Source: Agrobacterium fabrum (GTDB lineage Bacteria > Pseudomonadota > Alphaproteobacteria > Rhizobiales > Rhizobiaceae). Taken from it: 5,566 nt of DNA. The stretch spans positions 1-5,566 of the forward strand of contig QFOL01000260.1 in the NCBI GenBank assembly GCA_003241215.1, written 5' to 3'. Shown here piece after piece: positions 1 through 5,566 of this stretch. How positions within the stretch are numbered: the first letter of the stretch is position 1; each line of letters starts with the position of its first letter. The notes below the pieces were generated by a model. The model searched no databases and had not been told where the DNA came from. It saw only the letters and a program-made list of their open reading frames with translations. The position numbers were made by a program, and so were the translations under genes.

Positions 1-412
1 TGGCGGTTTCAACCCCATCAAGGACCTCTACAAGATGCAGGTCTATGCCATTTCCAGCTGGCGCAACGCCCATGTGCCGCCGGGCGCGCTCGGCCCTTCG
101 GGCGAGGTGATCCCGGCCAATATCATTTCCAAGGCCCCGTCTGCCGAATTGCGCCCCAACCAGACCGACCAGGATTCGCTGCCGCCCTATCCGGTGCTGG
201 ACGATATTCTGGAATGCCTCGTCGAGAAGGAAATGTCGGTCGAGGAGATTCTCGCGCGCGGCCATGATGTGGCCACCGTGCACCGGGTGGAGCATCTGCT
301 CTATCTCGCCGAATACAAGCGCCGGCAATCGGCCCCGGGCGTGAAGATCACCAAGAAGAACTTCGGGCGTGACCGGCGTTATCCGATCACCAACCGGTTC
401 CGGGATCGGTGA
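1..412 (+). CDS. nadE: NAD+ synthase (glutamine-hydrolysing), C-terminal fragment
   Basis: The reading frame is open from base 2 and gives about 136 residues ending in TGA at 410-412; the 5' part lies outside the window. The enzyme makes NAD+ from nicotinic acid adenine dinucleotide in the cytoplasm, using ATP and ammonia, which in the long form is released from glutamine by an N-terminal nitrilase-type domain. What is visible is the end of the synthetase domain: GGFNPIKDLYK at the start, then the conserved stretch KAPSAELRPNQTDQDSLPPY, a helical VLDDILECLVEKEMS region, and the basic tail KKNFGRDRRYPITNRFR, all typical of the long bacterial enzymes. The ATP-binding SGGxDS loop and the amidase domain must lie upstream. 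Assignment to the glutamine-dependent form rests on these C-terminal signatures and is an inference. It is convergent with the VOC gene, and a palindromic repeat begins 49 bases after the stop codon. Confidence 0.95.
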   Translation, partial: GGFNPIKDLYKMQVYAISSWRNAHVPPGALGPSGEVIPANIISKAPSAELRPNQTDQDSLPPYPVLDDILECLVEKEMSVEEILARGHDVATVHRVEHLLYLAEYKRRQSAPGVKITKKNFGRDRRYPITNRFRDR

Positions 413-460
413 TTGAAGGAAGGCGCTGGTAGCGGATGCTTTGCTCGGCGTTGTCGCTCG

Positions 461-601
461 TTTCTTCTCCCCGCCGGGGAGAAGGTGGCCCGAAGGGTCG
501 GATGAGGGGGCAACGTTGCCGTAACTCACGACCCTTGCCCCCTCATCCCGCTGCCGCGGACTTCTCCCCGGCGGGGAGAAGAAACAAGTGGCATGCGCTC
601 G
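461..601 (+). repeat. RIME-like intergenic palindromic repeat, copy 1
   Basis: This 141-base element is nearly identical to 3221-3361, in the same orientation. The left arm (461-513) and right arm (537-588) form a long imperfect inverted repeat around a 23-base centre. Each arm contains its own small palindrome: CTTCTCCCC, a 3-base spacer, then GGGGAGAAG (left at about 464-484, right at 561-581). The inner arm ends GATGAGGGGGCAA pair with TTGCCCCCTCATC. As DNA it could form a cruciform, as RNA a long branched hairpin. It sits between the stop codons of nadE and the VOC gene. The architecture resembles the RIME family of rhizobial intergenic mosaic elements, but the exact family name is recalled, not checked. 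Open frames through it are by-products of the palindrome. Confidence 0.9.
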
Positions 602-630
602 TTCCACACAAGCCTTCGTGTTTAAGCAAG

Positions 631-654
631 CGGCGCGGAGAAAACCCCGCGCCG
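631..654 (-). terminator. GC-rich hairpin after the VOC gene, possible terminator
   Basis: CGGCGCGG at 631-638 pairs perfectly with CCGCGCCG at 647-654 around an 8-base loop. Read on the minus strand it starts 11 bases past the stop codon of the VOC gene and is followed by CTTGCTTAAA, a weak T-rich tract. It may also help stop read-through from nadE. The stem is clear; termination is inferred, and the poor T-run lowers confidence. Confidence 0.45.
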
Positions 655-664
655 TTCACTCACC

Positions 665-1042
665 TCAAATAACCTGCCCCACATCGATGCGGTTGCCATC
701 CGGGTCCTCAAACACAAAGGCCCTGAGACCGTAATCCTTGTCCTGCAGGCCCTTGATGATGCGCAGCCCGTGGCTCTTGCAGAGCGCATGCAGCGCATCG
801 ACATCGCTCACCATCATATGCGCCACATTGAAGGGCGCCGCCTTGTGGCTGGGCTGCAATGTCAGGTGCAGCTCGGCGTTGCCCTGTTTGAGGATCATGA
901 AGCCGACAGGGTCGCCGTTTTCGAAGGTCTTTGCGAAACCCAGCACGCCCACGTAAAAATCATGGGCCTTTTCGATATTTTTGACAGGAAGCATTGCGGC
1001 GATCCGCCCGAAGCGGATGCCGTGATCGGCGATGGTATTCAT
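665..1042 (-). CDS. VOC/glyoxalase-bleomycin-resistance fold protein
   Basis: A 125-residue cytoplasmic protein of one vicinal-oxygen-chelate unit, the usual length for single-module members, which act as dimers. The first beta-alpha-beta-beta-beta module starts at about residue 13 (AAMLPVKNIEKAHDFYVGVLGF) and runs to AELHLTLQP at 56-63. The second starts at NVAHMMVSDVDALHALCKSHG (72-92) and ends with the family hallmark FEDPDGNRIDV (111-121). Candidate metal ligands are E57 or H59, H75 and D120; the first-strand position often held by His or Gln is not obvious, and the last is Asp where Glu is common. The substrate cannot be read from the sequence; glyoxalase-like, antibiotic-binding or dioxygenase-like roles are all possible. 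The ATG at 1042 is preceded by AGAGG at 1050-1054 (minus strand), seven bases away. It is transcribed alone, divergent from the propeller gene and convergent with nadE. Confidence 0.9.
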   Translation of the reverse strand: MNTIADHGIRFGRIAAMLPVKNIEKAHDFYVGVLGFAKTFENGDPVGFMILKQGNAELHLTLQPSHKAAPFNVAHMMVSDVDALHALCKSHGLRIIKGLQDKDYGLRAFVFEDPDGNRIDVGQVI

Positions 1043-1146
1043 CGCGGAACCTCTGGCCTGGGAGAAACGGCAAGCGGCGCGGACGGTGCCGGAGCGCTGG
1101 CGTTTTTTCCGGTTTGAATTTGCAGGACGGTGCCTGCCGCCCTAGG

Positions 1147-1175
1147 ATCATAATCGAGGCGATGGCGGATGCAAA
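1147..1175 (-). promoter_or_regulatory. Possible sigma-70-type promoter for the VOC gene
   Basis: On the minus strand, TTTGCA (1170-1175) and TATGAT (1147-1152) are separated by 17 bases and match the -35 and -10 consensus at four and five of six positions. Transcription would begin near 1140 and give a leader of about 95 bases. It lies in the divergent gap shared with the propeller gene. This is a pattern match only. Confidence 0.3.
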
Positions 1176-1234
1176 CGGAATGTCTGCATTGCCGGGCGCT
1201 TTGAACGAGAACACGGATACGCCCGGGAGGCAGA

Positions 1235-2065
1235 ATGCGCAGCTCCATCGAAATCTTCAACATCCGCACCCGGCAGATGCGGGTGGTGTGGCAGACGCCC
1301 GATCTCTTCGAAGCGCCGAATTGGTCGCCGGATGGAAAATATCTGCTGCTGAACAGCGAAGGGCTGCTTTATCGCCTGTCTCCCGCCGGTGATACGTCGC
1401 CGGAAAAGGTCGATACCGGCTTTGCGACGCTCTGCAACAACGACCACGGCATATCGCCTGACGGTTCGCTCTACGCCATTTCCGACAAGGTGGAATTCGG
1501 CAAGAGCGCCATTTATCTTCTGCCATCGGCGGGCGGCGCGCCAAGGCTGATGACGAAGAACCTGCCTTCCTATTGGCACGGCTGGTCGCCGGACGGAAAA
1601 AGCTTCGCCTATTGCGGCATTCGCGATCAGGTTTTCGATATCTACGCCATGGATATTGAGAGCGGCGTCGAGACGCGCCTGACCCATGGCGAAGGCCGCA
1701 ATGACGGGCCGGATTATTCGCCCGACGGCGAGTGGATCTATTTCAATTCCAGCCGCACCGGGCGGATGCAGGTCTGGCGCGTGCGGGTGGACGGCTCCTT
1801 CGTCGAGCGCATCACCGACAGCCCCTATGGCGACTGGTTTCCACATCCGTCCCCCAGAGGTGACAAGGTGGTGTTCGTCTCCTATGACGGCGACGTCTTC
1901 GACCATCCGCGCGACCTCGATGTGCGGGTGCGGCTGATGGATATGGAAGGCGGCAATGTCGAAACGCTGTTTGAGCTTTTTGGCGGGCAGGGCACCATGA
2001 ACTCGCCCAACTGGTCTCCTGACGGAGACGAGTTCGCTTATGTGCGATACTTTCCGGTAGAGTGA
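1235..2065 (+). CDS. TolB-like six-repeat beta-propeller protein
   Basis: A 276-residue protein built from WD40-like (PD40) repeats as in the C-terminal propeller of TolB and the N-terminal propeller of prolyl oligopeptidases. The repeat core appears six times: WSPDG at 30, ISPDG at 73, WSPDG at 117, YSPDG at 161, the variant PSPRGD at 205, and WSPDG at 260, each followed by a hydrophobic strand such as KYLLLN or EWIYFN. Spacing is 43-44 residues except for the last interval of 55, which carries the insert DVFDHPRDLDV. One propeller accounts for the whole protein: no signal peptide, TolB N-terminal domain, membrane segment or peptidase domain is visible, so it should be cytoplasmic, unlike true TolB. 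The ATG at 1235 has a strong GGGAGG at 1225-1230; the earlier in-frame ATG at 1169 runs into a stop at 1202-1204. No partner gene is adjacent. A binding or scaffold role is inferred; the ligand is unknown. Confidence 0.9.
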   Translation: MRSSIEIFNIRTRQMRVVWQTPDLFEAPNWSPDGKYLLLNSEGLLYRLSPAGDTSPEKVDTGFATLCNNDHGISPDGSLYAISDKVEFGKSAIYLLPSAGGAPRLMTKNLPSYWHGWSPDGKSFAYCGIRDQVFDIYAMDIESGVETRLTHGEGRNDGPDYSPDGEWIYFNSSRTGRMQVWRVRVDGSFVERITDSPYGDWFPHPSPRGDKVVFVSYDGDVFDHPRDLDVRVRLMDMEGGNVETLFELFGGQGTMNSPNWSPDGDEFAYVRYFPVE

Positions 2066-2085
2066 CGCGGTTGAGGCTCTCCCTC

Positions 2086-2116
2086 TTGTCATTCCGGCTC
2101 AAGGCAGGAATGACAA
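2086..2116 (+). terminator. GTCATTCC palindrome after the propeller gene, terminator-like
   Basis: TTGTCATTCC (2086-2095) and GGAATGACAA (2107-2116) are perfect 10-base arms around an 11-base loop. The element begins 20 bases past the stop codon of the propeller gene, where a terminator is expected, but no T-run follows. Short palindromes of this GTCATTCC type are, from memory, common between genes in alphaproteobacteria, so it may be a small dispersed repeat that also serves as a transcript end. Confidence 0.5.
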
Positions 2117-2194
2117 TGGCGTGGGGGGGCATGGGCACATTGCGCATCGCCCGCCAAGATACTTGCATTCGCAAGCTTTTTTGCCCATAGATTT
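2117..2194 (+). other. Gap between the propeller-gene palindrome and the riboswitch
   Basis: This stretch must contain or overlap the bluB promoter, since the riboswitch begins at about 2195. I find no good sigma-70 pair: TTGCAT (2163-2168) with CATAGA (2186-2191) has correct spacing but a poor -10, and it would start the transcript inside the riboswitch. The one clear structure is CTTGC-ATTC-GCAAG (2162-2175) followed by six T's (2177-2182), which could be a weak second terminator for the propeller gene or a small operator-like dyad. No gene is visible. Confidence 0.35.
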
Positions 2195-2367
2195 TTCGGT
2201 CAGGTGCCCGTTGTTGCGGCGGGAGAATCGGGAATCCGGTGAAAGACCGGAACGTGCCCAGCGCTGTGAGGCGGACGCCCTTTTTCTGAAGCCACTGAAG
2301 TCATTCGGGAAGGCGAAAGGGGCGGATGAAGCCGAGTCAGAAGACCGGCCTGGCGGGATAGACCGAA
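2195..2367 (+). ncRNA. Cobalamin (vitamin B12) riboswitch upstream of bluB
   Basis: A cis-acting aptamer in the bluB leader that binds a cobalamin, usually adenosylcobalamin, and lowers expression of the downstream gene. The conserved elements appear in order: closing stem P1 TTCGGTC (2195-2201) pairing perfectly with GACCGAA (2361-2367); CAGGTGCCC (2201-2209); GGGAATCCGGT with the P5 hairpin TCCGGT/ACCGGA (2235-2240, 2246-2251) and loop GAAAG; the core GTGCCCAGCGCTGTGAGG (2254-2271); GCCACTG (2291-2297); GGGAAGGC (2307-2314); and the B12 box GCCGAGTCAGAAGACCGGCC (2331-2350), which departs slightly from the commonest form. The aptamer looks complete, with no missing core element. Its position ahead of a B12-synthesis gene supports the call strongly. 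Ligand preference cannot be decided from this reading. Confidence 0.95.
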
Positions 2368-2368
2368 C

Positions 2369-2442
2369 CGCGCGGACGGCGGCAGGTTGCTGAAGAGGCG
2401 TGTTGTCGCCGCGAAGACCGGCATGGTTTCCGCGTCCGCGCG
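2369..2442 (+). promoter_or_regulatory. Likely riboswitch expression platform
   Basis: Directly after P1, CGCGCGGACG (2369-2378) is perfectly complementary to CGTCCGCGCG (2433-2442), enclosing 54 bases in which GCGGC (2379-2383) can pair with GCCGC (2408-2412). The outer stem ends 10 bases before the likely ribosome-binding site TAGGG (2453-2457) and 22 bases before the bluB ATG. No T-run follows the stem, so control of translation initiation seems more likely than transcription termination. The pairing is seen; the mechanism is inferred. Confidence 0.5.
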
Positions 2443-2461
2443 CCCGCATTGTTAGGGTTAA

Positions 2462-3181
<720 letters not shown>

Positions 3182-3220
3182 AAGCGGAGGCCTGTGAATA
3201 AGGCGGGACGTCGCCGTGGA

Positions 3221-3361
3221 TTTCTTCTCCCCGCCGGGGAGAAGGTGGCCCGAAGGGTCGGATGAGGGGGCAAGCTCTCCGAATATTGCTGACGTCGCCC
3301 CCTCATCCCGCTGCCGCGGACTTCTCCCCCTTGGGGAGAAGAAACAAGGGGCGCGCGCTCG
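3221..3361 (+). repeat. RIME-like intergenic palindromic repeat, copy 2
   Basis: The second 141-base copy begins 40 bases after the bluB stop codon, in the same orientation as copy 1 and exactly 2760 bases from it. The first 53 bases are identical in both copies. The 23-base centre (3274-3296) is largely different. The right arm is identical except for the 3-base loop of its small palindrome (CTT at 3330-3332 against GGC in copy 1) and three changes near the end. The CTTCTCCCC/GGGGAGAAG arms are kept in full, suggesting that pairing is conserved or that the copies are recent. It sits between the convergent ends of bluB and the DUF2865 gene and may act as a transcript end for both. Confidence 0.9.
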
Positions 3362-3386
3362 CCCCATTACGAGCGCGGAAGAGATT

Positions 3387-4502
3387 TCACTGCTGCGGCT
3401 GTATACCCTTCAACGCCGGGTTCTTCAGGTCGATACGGCCCGTCTGGTCGGGTAAGAACTTGGGGCCTACGACGCGGACGCGGCTGTCGTTCGGATCGTA
3501 GTCGCGTTCGGGAACGGGCGCTTCCGGCGGCTTGGCGGCCTGCTGCTGTTCGGTGGGTTTTGCGGCATTGTCACCTTGCGGTGATGGAATGGTGGTGATG
3601 CCGGAATAGGGTTTTTCGGGCTGCGGCTTGGCGGCCTCTTCCTGCTTTTGCATTTCCTCGTGATAGGCGGCCATGTTGCAGGCGCAGCCCGGCGCTTTTG
3701 CCGTGGCGTTCCTGTAGGCGAAGGCGGTCGGCAGATCCCTGTAGGGCTTTCCGGTTTCGGCAGACACCATGTCGGCGGTTTCCTGATCCGTCATGGAGTG
3801 GAAATAAAGCTCCGTCTCGGTCCCCGGGCACATTTTCTCGCATTGCTCCGCCTGGGCGCGGAAATCGAGCGGCGAGGCATTGGAGGCGATCGGGAAAAAC
3901 GAGCCGTCGCAGGTGCGCACGCAGAGTGTGCGAAGCCCGCCTTCGGCGGCGGCGTTGGGGTAGGGAGAAAGCCCCGCCTGTCCCGGCCCGTCGCCATTTT
4001 GCCGGCCATTCTGCCGGAAAGCATCGGGATAACGCGTCACATCGGGCGGCGGCGGCAATTGCGTTTCCGTCTGCGGCGCGGTGTTGCAGCCATTGGCGTC
4101 GAGGGCGGCGAGGATGCGCTGACGCCTGATGTCGCCATCATTGTCACGTGCCGTCGCCATGGCGTCGTCACGGTCACGGATGATGGCGTCGCGTTCGGCT
4201 TCGGCATCCACCAGCGCATCGCCGATCTCGGCGCAGACGCCAGCATTGGGGCTGCCATAGACGATGACGCTGCCCGAAGAGCAGCCATAGCCGCGCATGT
4301 CGTTCCTGATTTTGCGGATGACGATGTTCTGGCGGGCGAGCGCATTGGCGTAACGCCGCACCTCGGCCGTATTGCCGACGATGCGGGGCGGCTCGCGCAA
4401 CTGCGCATAAAGCGTATCGCAGACCGGATCCGCGAAAGCGGCGGCCGGAGCAATGAAAACAAGGGGAAGCAGGAGGCCGATGATGCGGCTGCGGCGGGTC
4501 AA
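3387..4502 (-). CDS. Exported DUF2865 family protein
   Basis: A 371-residue protein of unknown function. The N-terminus is a clear Sec-type signal peptide: basic MTRRSR, a hydrophobic core IIGLLLPLVFIAPAAA and a cleavage site after AFA at about residue 24, so it should be periplasmic or envelope-associated. Residues 40-125 are mostly charged and helical. The DUF2865 core runs from about 190 to 265, with LCVRTCDGSFFPI (193-205), CEKMCPGTETELYFHS (221-236) and GKPYRDLPTAFAYR (251-264). There are ten cysteines after the signal (28, 74, 90, 139, 194, 198, 221, 225, 273, 275), which could form disulphides. The linker at about 140-190 and the tail after 285 are rich in Pro, Gln and Lys and probably disordered. 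The start is TTG at 4502: the frame is open only to 4550, has no ATG or GTG there, and the first internal Met is residue 69, past the signal peptide. Its ribosome-binding site is weak. DUF2865 is, from memory, mainly rhizobial. Confidence 0.85.
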   Translation of the reverse strand: MTRRSRIIGLLLPLVFIAPAAAFADPVCDTLYAQLREPPRIVGNTAEVRRYANALARQNIVIRKIRNDMRGYGCSSGSVIVYGSPNAGVCAEIGDALVDAEAERDAIIRDRDDAMATARDNDGDIRRQRILAALDANGCNTAPQTETQLPPPPDVTRYPDAFRQNGRQNGDGPGQAGLSPYPNAAAEGGLRTLCVRTCDGSFFPIASNASPLDFRAQAEQCEKMCPGTETELYFHSMTDQETADMVSAETGKPYRDLPTAFAYRNATAKAPGCACNMAAYHEEMQKQEEAAKPQPEKPYSGITTIPSPQGDNAAKPTEQQQAAKPPEAPVPERDYDPNDSRVRVVGPKFLPDQTGRIDLKNPALKGIQPQQ

Positions 4503-4542
4503 TTGTTCGATCCGTTCGATGTCCCCGACCGGTGGCAGGGGC

Positions 4543-4570
4543 GTTATACTTCACGAAATCCGTGTTTCAG
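4543..4570 (-). promoter_or_regulatory. Possible promoter for the DUF2865 gene
   Basis: On the minus strand CTGAAA (4565-4570) and TATAAC (4543-4548) are separated by 16 bases and match the sigma-70 -35 and -10 consensus at four and five of six positions. Transcription would start near 4536, giving a leader of about 34 bases before the TTG start at 4502, which fits that start choice. It lies downstream of the malic enzyme terminator, so the two genes would be transcribed separately. Pattern match only. Confidence 0.35.
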
Positions 4571-4583
4571 GAAGATAACATAA

Positions 4584-4608
4584 GCTGTTGCCGCAATGCG
4601 GCAACAGC
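4584..4608 (-). terminator. Terminator hairpin of the malic enzyme gene
   Basis: GCTGTTGCCGC (4584-4594) and GCGGCAACAGC (4598-4608) are perfect 11-base arms around a 3-base loop. On the minus strand the stem begins 30 bases past the malic enzyme stop codon and is followed by the T-rich TTATGTTATCTT. Stem strength and position support an intrinsic terminator, though the T-run is interrupted. Confidence 0.7.
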
Positions 4609-4638
4609 CTGTTCAAAATTGCGTTAATGCGGCCTCTA

Positions 4639-5566
4639 TCACACCGAAGGATGCGACGCCTGCACCACGGCGAAGGCCGCCATGTTGACGACGCCGCGCG
4701 AGGTGACGCTGGGCGAGAGGATATGGGCGGGCAGGGCCGTGCCGAGCAGGATCGGGCCGACATGCAGGCCTTCCGTCAGCGTGCGGGTGACGCCGAGCGT
4801 GATGTTGGCGGCATCGAGGTTCGGGAAGACCAGCAGGTTCGCCTCGCCGGTCAGCACGCTGTTCGGCATGGCGCGCTTGCGCAGCGCTTCCGAAAGCGCC
4901 GAACCGCCCTGCATTTCGCCGTCCACTTCCAGTTCCGGTGCGGCTTCCTGCACGATCTTCAGGGCGCGGCGCATCTTGCGGGCGCTTTCGGAATCGCGCG
5001 AACCGAAATTGGAATGGCTGGCGAGGGCGATCTTCGGCGTGATGCCGAAGCGGCGGATTTCCTTGGCCGCGAGAATGGCCATTTCCGCCACTTCCTCGGA
5101 GGTCGGGTCGTAATTCACGAAAGTATCGGTGAGGAACAGCGCGCCCTGCTGGGTGATGAGCAGGCTGAGGCCGGCGAAGGAGCGCACGCCTTCCTGCTTG
5201 CCGATGATCTGGTTCACGTCGCGCAGGTGGCGGTCGTAACGGCCTTCGAGACCGCAGATCAGCGCATCCGCCTCATCGCGCTTCACCGCAAGCGCGCCGA
5301 TGACCGTGGAGTTGGTACGCACGATGGTGCGGGCCGCCTCCGGATTGATGCCGGCGCGGCCGACAAGGGCGAAATAGTCATCGACATAGTCGCGGTAACG
5401 CGGATCGTCTTCCGGGTTGACCACGGCGAAATCCGTATGCGGGCGGATGCGCAGACCGAAGCGCTTCAGGCGCGTTTCGATGATCTGCGGACGGCCGATG
5501 AGGATCGGGATGCCGGTGCCTTCTTCCAGGAGCACCTGGGCGGCGCGCAGCACGCGCTCGTCTTCG
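4639..5566 (-). CDS. maeB: Malic enzyme (MaeB type), C-terminal phosphotransacetylase-like part
   Basis: The frame is open to the right edge, so this is the last 308 residues of a longer protein; the GTG at 5551-5553 is an internal codon, preceded in frame by EDER. Long malic enzymes of about 760-770 residues decarboxylate malate to pyruvate with NAD+ or NADP+ and carry a C-terminal domain like phosphate acetyltransferase that lacks transferase activity and, in E. coli MaeB, mediates inhibition by acetyl-CoA. Counting from the GTG, visible marks are VLLEEGTGIPILIGRP (7-22), ADALICGLEGRY (95-106), ASHSNFGS (178-185), VFPNLDAANI (242-251) and GPILLGTALPAHILS (266-280), ending in VVNMAAFAVVQAS. 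A stand-alone Pta is less likely, because EDERVLRAAQVLLEEG followed by this segment is typical of the malic enzyme fusion. Cofactor use (DME-like NAD+ or TME-like NADP+) cannot be decided, since the catalytic domain is outside the window. Confidence 0.92.
   Translation of the reverse strand, partial: EDERVLRAAQVLLEEGTGIPILIGRPQIIETRLKRFGLRIRPHTDFAVVNPEDDPRYRDYVDDYFALVGRAGINPEAARTIVRTNSTVIGALAVKRDEADALICGLEGRYDRHLRDVNQIIGKQEGVRSFAGLSLLITQQGALFLTDTFVNYDPTSEEVAEMAILAAKEIRRFGITPKIALASHSNFGSRDSESARKMRRALKIVQEAAPELEVDGEMQGGSALSEALRKRAMPNSVLTGEANLLVFPNLDAANITLGVTRTLTEGLHVGPILLGTALPAHILSPSVTSRGVVNMAAFAVVQASHPSV

Noticed and set aside
436..672. Open frame with SPRRGEGG and SPAGRRN peptides across repeat copy 1, and similar frames at 3216-3501
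   Set aside because: These peptides are translations of the palindromic repeat arms and recur at both copies; they are not genes.
1114..1148. Possible plus-strand promoter for the propeller gene (TTGCAG at 1120-1125 with TAGGAT at 1143-1148)
   Set aside because: The spacing of 17 is good but the hexamers match only three and four of six positions, too weak to call.
1148..2092. Minus-strand open frame (314 codons) opposite the propeller gene
   Set aside because: The plus strand has six regularly spaced SPDG-type repeats and a good ribosome-binding site; the antisense product is low-complexity and Arg/Ala/His-rich.
4479..4502. Twin-arginine (Tat) signal in the DUF2865 protein because of its RR near the start
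   Set aside because: The sequence TRRSRIIGLLL lacks the usual SRRxFLK context; an ordinary Sec signal explains it better.
3648..4583. Long plus-strand open frame (311 codons) opposite the DUF2865 gene
   Set aside because: It is antisense to a frame with a signal peptide and a conserved family core, its product is His/Arg/Gly-rich with no recognisable motif, and long antisense frames are expected in GC-rich DNA.

Overview
The window looks like chromosomal DNA of a rhizobial alphaproteobacterium, most likely Agrobacterium or a close Rhizobium relative. The reasons are the high-GC codon use, a BluB that closely matches what I recall of the Sinorhizobium meliloti enzyme, a protein with the DUF2865 signature, a malic enzyme fused to a phosphotransacetylase-like domain, and two copies of a RIME-like rhizobial intergenic palindrome. 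The genus is inferred from memory of these families, not from a search.

Layout, left to right. Bases 1-412 hold the 3' end of nadE (glutamine-hydrolysing NAD+ synthase, + strand). Bases 413-664 are a convergent gap with palindromic repeat copy 1 and a GC-rich hairpin. Bases 665-1042 (-) encode a small VOC/glyoxalase-fold protein. A divergent gap of 192 bases (1043-1234) follows. Bases 1235-2065 (+) encode a six-repeat TolB-like beta-propeller protein. The 399-base gap 2066-2464 holds a palindrome just past the propeller gene, a short dyad with a T-run, a complete cobalamin riboswitch (about 2195-2367) and its expression platform. Bases 2465-3181 (+) encode BluB, which makes the lower ligand of vitamin B12. 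Bases 3182-3386 are a second convergent gap with repeat copy 2. Bases 3387-4502 (-) encode an exported cysteine-rich DUF2865 protein that starts with TTG. A short gap (4503-4638) carries a likely promoter for that gene and a strong hairpin terminator for the next one. Bases 4639-5566 (-) are the C-terminal, phosphotransacetylase-like part of a malic enzyme whose start lies beyond the window.

The genes are mostly single transcription units with housekeeping roles (NAD synthesis, B12 lower-ligand synthesis, C4-acid metabolism) plus three poorly characterised proteins. The clearest regulatory logic is the cobalamin riboswitch ahead of bluB: when cobalamin is plentiful, synthesis of dimethylbenzimidazole should be turned down. 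I see no mobile element, phage, CRISPR array, toxin-antitoxin pair, defence island or RNA gene other than the riboswitch, and no convincing novel multi-gene system. The points most worth a second look are the paired repeats placed in both convergent gaps, the riboswitch expression platform and the DUF2865 protein.
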